A stretch of DNA of 28,184 nt from Candidatus Scybalomonas excrementavium (GTDB lineage: Bacteria > Bacillota > Clostridia > Lachnospirales > Lachnospiraceae), in the NCBI GenBank assembly GCA_017694765.1, contig JADIML010000162.1, positions 1 to 28,184 on the forward strand. The letters run 5' to 3'. Positions 23,085-28,184 of this stretch are shown here, in pieces (positions within the stretch are counted from its first letter, which is position 1; every line of letters begins with the position of its first letter). The notes beneath the pieces are model-generated. The model saw only the letters and a program-made list of their open reading frames with translations, searched no databases and had not been told where the DNA came from. A program made the position numbers and the translations under genes.

Positions 23085-23965
23085 AGAGCCTCTAAATAGG
23101 CAATTCCTAGCGTACTTAATGTTAAATTGCTTTGGATAATGGTTCCAACTCGTATATATTCATCTACATGTAAAGGTCTTGCAATAATGTTTGCTCCATT
23201 TAATTCCTTACTGATAACTCCTGTACTAATCGTATATCCATTTAAACCGACAGCTAAATTAAATAGTGTCGCTCGATCTCTTACTTGAATTCTTTGTTCT
23301 CGCTCCATCGTACTTAAAATTTCTTCTGAATAATAAAAAGAATTATGATCCCCTTGTTCAAAACATAAATATGGATATTCCTCTAACTCTTCTAACTCAA
23401 TACTTTTTTTATGAGCCAAAGGATGAGAACGACTAATAAACACATGGGGTTTTGCCGTTAAAATCTCTGTAAATTTAAGATTATGTTGTCTTAACTCTCT
23501 CTCTAAAATATTTTGATTTTCTTTTGACATATATAAAATGCCTATCTCACTTCTAAGACGGCTTACATCTTCAATAATTTCATAAGTTTGAGTCTCTCTT
23601 AAGGAAAAATCATAGTTTTGATTCCCAAAATTTTGAATCACATCGACAAAGGCATTGACAGCAAAAGAATAATGTTGTGTCGATACGGAAAATCGTCTTT
23701 TATGCTTTTTACCAATTGTATATTTTTGTTCTAGTAGCTCGGTTTGCTGTAAAATCTGCCTGACATATCCAAGAAATTCGTCTCCTTCGTTGGAAACTAC
23801 GACCCCTTTATTCGTGCGATGAAAAATGGTAATTCCTACTTCTTTTTCCAATTCTTTAATGGCATTGGTTAAACTTGGTTGGGAAATAAACAACTCTTTT
23901 GCCGCTTCTCGAATCGTTCCCTTGTCTGCTACCGTTGTAATATATTTTAACTGTTGTAATGTCAT
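23069..23965 (-). CDS. LysR-family transcriptional regulator
   Basis: This 298-residue protein has the classical LysR layout. The N-terminal winged helix-turn-helix comprises LQQLKYITTVADKGTIREAA and then KELFISQPSLTNAIKELEKE. The effector-binding domain runs from about residue 90 to 295. It resembles regulators of sulphur or amino-acid metabolism only in general pattern, and the effector is unknown. It starts 4 bp after the ilvA stop and has no ribosome binding site of its own, so it is probably translated by coupling with ilvA. The likely target is the MetE-C-like gene downstream, where an LTTR palindrome lies, and perhaps ilvA itself. Confidence 0.93.
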   Translation of the reverse strand: MTLQQLKYITTVADKGTIREAAKELFISQPSLTNAIKELEKEVGITIFHRTNKGVVVSNEGDEFLGYVRQILQQTELLEQKYTIGKKHKRRFSVSTQHYSFAVNAFVDVIQNFGNQNYDFSLRETQTYEIIEDVSRLRSEIGILYMSKENQNILERELRQHNLKFTEILTAKPHVFISRSHPLAHKKSIELEELEEYPYLCFEQGDHNSFYYSEEILSTMEREQRIQVRDRATLFNLAVGLNGYTISTGVISKELNGANIIARPLHVDEYIRVGTIIQSNLTLSTLGIAYLEALKKYV

Positions 23966-23969
23966 ATAT

Positions 23970-25160
23970 TTAATAAATCATATAGCCAGCTTGTCTTAAA
24001 GCTGCTAATACTTCCTCTTTATGTTCCAAATCTCTCGTTTCTAAAATCATATGAACGACACATTCATTGACTGCTACACGCATGCTTTCTCTTTCATGAT
24101 GGATATTTACAATATTAGCCCCTTTTTCCGTAATAAAGTGTAGCATCTCCATTAAAGCACCTGCTTTATCGACTAATTTCGTTGTCAAATCCGTTAATCG
24201 TCCTGTTGTAATAAGCCCTCTTGTAATAACACGATTGAGCATTGTTACATCAATATTACCACCCGACACAATACAACATACTTTCTTTCCTTTGGTGTCT
24301 ATTTTTCCTGCTAATACAGCAGCTACTGCCGTCGCTCCTGCGCCTTCTGCCACTGTTTTTTGTTTCTCCATTAATGTTAAGATCGCAACAGCTATCTCAT
24401 CTTCTGTAACGGTAATCACACTGTCTACATATTGTTGACAAATATCAAATGTGATGTCTCCTGGCTGTAACACATGGATTCCATCTGCAATTGTTGGAGC
24501 ATCTTCCACTTTTACAACATGTCCAGCATCGATAGAAGCTGCCATACTCGGTGTTGCTGCAGTTTGCACACCAATTACTTGACATCCTGGTTTAATTTGT
24601 TTAATTGCATAGGCAACTCCACTAATTAAGCCACCACCTCCAACTGGAACAACTACCACATCCACATCTGGAAGTTCTGTTATAATTTCAAGTCCAATCG
24701 TACCTTGTCCTGCAATGACTTTTTCATCATTAAACGGAGCTACAAATGTATATCCTTTCTCTTCCGATAAACGAACTGCTTCTTCTGCAGCATCATCAAA
24801 CGCTCCTGGAACTAAAATTGGCTCTCCACCATATGCTTTTGTTGCTTCCACTTTAGCAATTGGTGCATAAGCTGGCATACAAATATATGATTTCACTCCA
24901 ATACTTGTACAGGCTAAAGCCACACCTTGTGCATGATTTCCTGCAGAAGCTGCAATGACTCCTCTTTCTTTTTCTTCCTCTGTTAAAGTAGAGACTTTAT
25001 AATAAGCTCCTCTTAACTTAAAAGAACCAGTGCGCTGAAGATTTTCTGATTTCAAATATAAACTCTCGTTAATTTTCGTTGCATGAATCATTGGTGTTTC
25101 TTCTGCTACGCCTTTCAATACTCTTTGTGCATCATAAACCATTGGTAATGTTAACATCAT
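23970..25160 (-). CDS. ilvA: Threonine ammonia-lyase, medium form with ACT domain
   Basis: This 396-residue PLP enzyme converts threonine (or serine) to 2-oxobutanoate (or pyruvate) and ammonia. The PLP lysine is Lys48 in TGSFKLRGA. SAGNHAQG and the phosphate-binding VGGGGLISG loop are present. A single ACT-type regulatory domain lies at about 325-396 (LTTKLVDKAGALMEML onward). This is the medium, single-ACT form found in clostridia, which may serve isoleucine synthesis or threonine fermentation. The start ATGATG follows GGAG by 7 nt. No T-box was recognised upstream. It shares a 4-bp gap with the LysR gene and is preceded, 328 bp upstream, by ridA. Confidence 0.95.
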   Translation of the reverse strand: MMLTLPMVYDAQRVLKGVAEETPMIHATKINESLYLKSENLQRTGSFKLRGAYYKVSTLTEEEKERGVIAASAGNHAQGVALACTSIGVKSYICMPAYAPIAKVEATKAYGGEPILVPGAFDDAAEEAVRLSEEKGYTFVAPFNDEKVIAGQGTIGLEIITELPDVDVVVVPVGGGGLISGVAYAIKQIKPGCQVIGVQTAATPSMAASIDAGHVVKVEDAPTIADGIHVLQPGDITFDICQQYVDSVITVTEDEIAVAILTLMEKQKTVAEGAGATAVAAVLAGKIDTKGKKVCCIVSGGNIDVTMLNRVITRGLITTGRLTDLTTKLVDKAGALMEMLHFITEKGANIVNIHHERESMRVAVNECVVHMILETRDLEHKEEVLAALRQAGYMIY

Positions 25161-25278
25161 TTAAATTCTCCATTCTAACTGTATAATAATACTTTATTTA
25201 TATCCTCATTTTCTAATTTTTTCTACCTATCTCAAATCATCATCTCCCGTTTACCCCTAACTTCTTTCCATATGACGA

Positions 25279-25392
25279 CTATATAAAATGCCTATCTTCA
25301 TTTTTAGTAATAGAATCAACACAAATACACTGCGCCAAATAAGGTCTTATATCTAAATTGATAGCATCTACCATCATGTATAAAGGCAGCAT
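25279..25392 (-). CDS. Possible 37-aa peptide or gene remnant upstream of ilvA
   Basis: A 37-residue frame starts at ATG 25390-25392 and stops at TAG 25279-25281. It reads MLPLYMMVDAINLDIRPYLA and continues QCICVDSITKNEDRHFI. The composition looks protein-like, but no ribosome binding site precedes it, and the frame stays open for 14 codons upstream of the ATG. It may be a decayed fragment of a larger gene rather than a leader peptide. Confidence 0.25.
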   Translation of the reverse strand: MLPLYMMVDAINLDIRPYLAQCICVDSITKNEDRHFI

Positions 25393-25405
25393 AAATATAA
25401 AATTA

Positions 25406-25437
25406 GAAGAAGAAAGCTCCCTACTTCTTTCTTCTTC
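25406..25437 (-). terminator. Rho-independent terminator after ridA
   Basis: A perfect 11-bp stem (arms 25406-25416 GAAGAAGAAAG and 25427-25437) with a 10-nt loop is followed on the minus strand by TAATTTTATATTT. It is 52 bp past the ridA stop. The U-tract is interrupted, so strength is uncertain. Confidence 0.65.
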
Positions 25438-25488
25438 CTATCTATCAACTTTTATATTCTATTATGTAATAACTAAAAACTGAAATTC

Positions 25489-25863
25489 TTAGCGAACTGC
25501 AATAATTTCAACTTCACAAAGAACTGCTTTTGGAAGCCCTTTTACTGCTACACAAGAACGTGCTGGTTTTCCTGTAAAGTATTTTGCATATACTTCATTA
25601 AATGCTGCGAAATCTGACATATCTGCTAAGAAGCAAGTTGTTTTAATTACATTTTCAAATGTAAGACCATTTTCTTCTAAAATAGCAGTAATGTTTTGCA
25701 TAACTCTTTCTGCCTGTTCTGTAATTCCACCTTCTTGTACTTCTCCTGTCTCTGGAACAAGTGGAATTTGACCAGATGCAAATAAAAATCCATTTGCTTC
25801 TATTGCTTGAGAATATGGTCCAATTGCTGCTGGAGCTTTAGATGTATTTGTTACTTTAAACAT
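25489..25863 (-). CDS. ridA: RidA-family enamine/imine deaminase
   Basis: This 124-residue protein has the RidA (YjgF/YER057c) length and motifs. Tyr17 is in IGPYSQA, FASGQIP is near 28-34, Arg102 is in PARSCV and Glu117 is in CEVEIIA. RidA hydrolyses 2-aminoacrylate and related imines to keto acids, protecting PLP enzymes. The likely source of these intermediates is the threonine ammonia-lyase encoded 328 bp downstream. The ATG follows AGGAGG by 8 nt. A strong promoter (TTGACT-17-TATAAT) lies about 70 bp upstream, and a terminator follows, so ridA is probably a single-gene unit. Confidence 0.96.
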   Translation of the reverse strand: MFKVTNTSKAPAAIGPYSQAIEANGFLFASGQIPLVPETGEVQEGGITEQAERVMQNITAILEENGLTFENVIKTTCFLADMSDFAAFNEVYAKYFTGKPARSCVAVKGLPKAVLCEVEIIAVR

Positions 25864-25932
25864 AATAATGTCCTCCTATACAAACGAATAAACTTGATTT
25901 CCCTTATTTTTCTATGTTTTCTTAATGTATTC

Positions 25933-25961
25933 ATTATATTATTTTTGAAATATTTAGTCAA
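25933..25961 (-). promoter_or_regulatory. Sigma-A promoter of ridA
   Basis: On the minus strand TTGACT (25956-25961), a 17-bp spacer and a consensus TATAAT (25933-25938) make the best promoter in the window. It stands about 70 bp before the ridA start codon. Confidence 0.85.
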
Positions 25962-26131
25962 TATGTTTTTTAATGTCTAACTTTTCATTCGTAGCCTTTG
26001 TTATATATATACATATCAATTTGTTTTAGTTTTATTTTTCATCACTTTCTATATAAGTTCGTATTGATATTTCTTGCTATAACACGCAAACCAACAAGTC
26101 CCCCTCTAGACTCTCCTTTTCTATTATCGTA

Positions 26132-26818
26132 TTATTCAATTTCTTCTTTACGAAACTGCTTTAATTGGAATTGATTTTTATAAAAGTCAATGACACCTTC
26201 TTCTTTTAATTTCCCTAACGTAGAAGACATTGCACTGCGATCTACTGCCAAGTAGTCTGCTAACTGTTGTCGATTAAATGGAATTTGAAAAGATCGACTT
26301 TTTTGTTTTTCTGATTCTGCTGATAAATACGAAAGTAACTTATCTCTTGTTGTTCGCTTTGCCATATGTCTCATTTTTTGTGTCAAAGATAAATTTCTTT
26401 GTGCCATTACTTTTAATAAATTTTGAATCAAACGGGTATGAAAGTGACAAGAAGAACAACAAGTTGTCATAACTCTCTTAACATCTAAAAAAAGAATTTC
26501 TGATTTTTCATTGGCAATAACCGTATATGGTATCGTTTCATTTTGTAAACAAGCATAGGCTTCTCCAAATAGCTCTCCTTGTTGTGCTGTTCCTAAAATA
26601 CTCCGATTTCCCCAAAAGTCATTTTGTGTGATACTAATGCTTCCAGATAACACAACTCCTACACTTTGTACCGTATCTCCACTATGATAGATTTCTTCTT
26701 CTTTTCCATAAGCTATCACACGACCATCTAAACACTCTATCATATGGCGTAGATCTTCTTCCCCAATTCCCCAAAATAACGTAGAATATTTTAATACTAA
26801 CTGATATTGTTCCACCAT
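26132..26818 (-). CDS. Crp/Fnr-family transcriptional regulator with Cys cluster
   Basis: This 228-residue regulator has an N-terminal cNMP-binding-type barrel at about residues 12-115 (GELFGEAYACLQ at 81-92). A dimer helix follows at about 128-150, then an HTH_Crp domain at about 180-215 (FNRQQLADYLAVDRSAMSST). Beside the dimer helix lies TTCCSSCHFHTRL with Cys120, Cys121, Cys124, His125 and His127, a possible metal or redox site. The ligand is unknown. AAAGGAG lies 7 nt before the ATG. A weak promoter (TTTTCA-17-TACAAT, 26877-26905) is upstream on the same strand. No terminator for this gene is evident before the ridA promoter. Confidence 0.93.
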   Translation of the reverse strand: MVEQYQLVLKYSTLFWGIGEEDLRHMIECLDGRVIAYGKEEEIYHSGDTVQSVGVVLSGSISITQNDFWGNRSILGTAQQGELFGEAYACLQNETIPYTVIANEKSEILFLDVKRVMTTCCSSCHFHTRLIQNLLKVMAQRNLSLTQKMRHMAKRTTRDKLLSYLSAESEKQKSRSFQIPFNRQQLADYLAVDRSAMSSTLGKLKEEGVIDFYKNQFQLKQFRKEEIE

Positions 26819-26876
26819 AAGTATACTCCTTTTGATTTATTATCCATTCTTTATGACGAATTTATTTTATTTATAT

Positions 26877-26905
26877 ATTGTACTATAAACTTCCCTCTTT
26901 GAAAA
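26877..26905 (-). promoter_or_regulatory. Possible promoter of the Crp/Fnr-family gene
   Basis: On the minus strand TTTTCA (26900-26905), a 17-bp spacer and TACAAT (26877-26882) lie about 60 bp before the start codon. The -35 match is moderate. Confidence 0.45.
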
Positions 26906-26961
26906 GTAAATAATAGAGAGTCCTTTTTTTACCAAAAACAAATACCATACTGCTATGCACA

Positions 26962-27008
26962 AAAAAGGACAGTTTCTCACAACGCTCTGTTGAAAAACTA
27001 TCCTTTTT
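26962..27008. terminator. Rho-independent terminator after brnQ
   Basis: A stem of AAAAAGGA-AGTTT with one mismatch (arms 26962-26975 and 26995-27008) has T-runs on both sides, so it can stop transcription from either strand. It lies about 43 bp past the brnQ stop. Confidence 0.8.
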
Positions 27009-27050
27009 CTTATTACACAATATATGAAAGATCAATCCGTATTTCTTCTA

Positions 27051-28184
27051 TCACTCTATAGATTCTTCTCTTTGATATTCGTTATCAACGGAAATATAAC
27101 TTACACAAATTCCAAGCATGAGTCCAAGCAAAGCAGGAAGTATCCATCCAAATCCTAACTCATATCCCGGTATTTTTTCGATGACTGTAGTCAGAACTGG
27201 TATTTTAATTTCATAATGAGCCAACAATTCAATCAAACTACTAACCGTACTAAAACCAACCATCCATGGATAAATTGCTTTATATTTTTTTATAAATGGA
27301 TGGGCATATGCTAAAAGAATTAATACAATTGCCATTGGATAAAGTGAGTTTAAAATTGGTGCAGAAAATTTTAAAATGTTTTGTAATCCTACATTGGAAA
27401 TAAGCATAGATACAAAAGCAAAAAGAAATACCCAATTACGGTAGCTAATCTTTGGCATGATTTCATTGAAATACTTTCCACAACAGCTTAATAATCCAAC
27501 ACAGGTATTAAAACACGCAATGATAAAAATAAAAGCAAGTAAAATGATTCCTACTTTTCCAAATAAATATTGTGTCATGACAATTAATGTCTGTGTTCCA
27601 TCTGCTGCACCAGCAAACTGTTGACTCGATAAAGCTCCAATATAGGCTAACATTCCATATACGAAAACTAAAACGACACCTGCTACCCATCCTGCATAAA
27701 TCGTTTCTTTCACGACTGCTTTTTCTGTCTTAATTCCCTTTGCTCGAATGTTCATCGCAATAATCATTCCAAAGTTTAATGCTGCCAATGTATCTAATGT
27801 CTGATACCCATCAAAGAAACCTTGAAGGGCAGCCTTTCCTTCATAGACTCCAACAGCTTCTCCCATTCCTTTGGTTGGATGTAATACACATCCAAGGAAA
27901 ATAACAAAAATTAAAATGAGTAAACATGGTGTTAATTTCTTTCCTAAATACTCAGTAAGTTTTTCTGGTTTTAACGCAACACACATTGCTATTCCAAAAA
28001 ATAAAATAGAGTATACTAGTTGATAACTTCCTTTTACTTCACTTACAAACGGCACAACAGCCATGGAAAATGATGTACTCGCTGTTCTTGGAATTGCCAA
28101 AAATGGTCCTACCGTTAAATATAAAATTAGAATATAAATCATAGAAAAGTTCCTATGAACTCTTGATGTCAACGCATAAAGTCC
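27051..28184 (-). CDS. brnQ: Branched-chain amino-acid carrier BrnQ (partial, N-terminus beyond right edge)
   Basis: This is a sodium-coupled importer of leucine, isoleucine and valine (BrnQ/LIVCS family). The frame is open to the last base of the window and begins GLYALTSRVHRN, which fits the region about 55-65 residues into normal BrnQ proteins. Some 377 residues are visible, against about 430-450 in the family. The motif LTVGPFLAIPRTASTSF is diagnostic. Further features are TM helices throughout and FDGYQTLDTLAALNFGM in the middle, ending in a short charged tail (DNEYQREESIE). A TTG at 28170-28172 is not the real start. The gene fits with the nearby threonine and branched-chain amino-acid genes and ends before a bidirectional terminator. 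Confidence 0.94.
   Translation of the reverse strand, partial: GLYALTSRVHRNFSMIYILILYLTVGPFLAIPRTASTSFSMAVVPFVSEVKGSYQLVYSILFFGIAMCVALKPEKLTEYLGKKLTPCLLILIFVIFLGCVLHPTKGMGEAVGVYEGKAALQGFFDGYQTLDTLAALNFGMIIAMNIRAKGIKTEKAVVKETIYAGWVAGVVLVFVYGMLAYIGALSSQQFAGAADGTQTLIVMTQYLFGKVGIILLAFIFIIACFNTCVGLLSCCGKYFNEIMPKISYRNWVFLFAFVSMLISNVGLQNILKFSAPILNSLYPMAIVLILLAYAHPFIKKYKAIYPWMVGFSTVSSLIELLAHYEIKIPVLTTVIEKIPGYELGFGWILPALLGLMLGICVSYISVDNEYQREESIE

Larger units (their letters stand above)
25161..25488. other. Intergenic region between ridA and ilvA
   Basis: These 328 bp hold the ridA terminator and the leader of ilvA. No T-box (no AGGGTGG-type sequence) or other known riboswitch was seen, and no strong promoter was found. 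One short minus-strand frame (25279-25392) is described separately. Confidence 0.5.

Noticed and set aside
25161..25400. T-box leader for ilvA
   Set aside because: No AGGGTGG-type T-box sequence or specifier stem could be seen.
28170..28172. TTG as the start of brnQ
   Set aside because: The frame stays open to the edge and the protein lacks about 60 N-terminal residues of the family; the true start is outside the window.

Overview
The window reads as chromosomal DNA from a low-GC, Gram-positive anaerobe of the Clostridia, most likely a Lachnospiraceae-type genome. This is inferred from an estimated G+C near one third, strong AGGAGG-like ribosome binding sites, FtsEX with a secreted M23 hydrolase and CtpA but no outer-membrane genes, an LCP/TagA-type envelope operon, a CdaR/PucR-type regulator, and an anaerobe-style Crp/Fnr regulator. 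All genes but one (a short-chain dehydrogenase at 18744-19478) lie on the minus strand, so the layout is described in transcription order from high to low coordinates. No tRNA, rRNA, CRISPR array, insertion sequence or phage gene was recognised.

Right part (28184 to 19481): amino-acid and housekeeping genes. They are a BrnQ branched-chain amino-acid carrier cut by the window edge, a Crp/Fnr regulator with a Cys cluster, RidA, a threonine ammonia-lyase (IlvA, medium form) followed after 4 bp by a LysR regulator, and a MetE-C-like methyltransferase. Then come endonuclease III, a GreA-family factor and a patatin-like lipase that converges with the SDR gene. IlvA and RidA make biochemical sense together, because IlvA releases reactive enamine/imine intermediates that RidA hydrolyses.

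Middle part (18600 to 8609): an envelope operon (LCP-like protein with a LytR_C domain, secreted coiled-coil protein, TagA/WecG-like protein) with a good promoter and terminator. Two of its three products have lost hallmark catalytic residues. Next is an orphan MalK/MsmX-like ABC ATPase in which the Q-loop, signature, Walker B, D-loop and H-loop are all altered, preceded by a leader with several inverted repeats. Then comes a compact operon cdaR-like - ftsE - ftsX - M23 peptidase - ctpA - DUF1292, which couples cell-wall hydrolysis to division and ends in a strong terminator at 8609-8654.

Left part (8123 to 692): a tightly overlapping Tad/type-II-secretion-like locus. It encodes a CpaB-like protein, two CpaE/TadZ-like proteins without a P-loop, a CpaF/TadA ATPase, a large TadB/TadC-like membrane protein, and four small single-TM proteins, one only 56 aa long. 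The last four are probably pilin, pseudopilin or TadE/F equivalents. No prepilin peptidase is present in the window. A partial HAD phosphatase lies beyond it at the left edge.

The observations most worth following are the divergent Tad-like machine, the degenerate ABC ATPase with its leader, the degenerate LCP/TagA-like envelope operon, and a 53-bp dispersed repeat (8171-8223 and 18601-18653) that sits immediately upstream of two operons.
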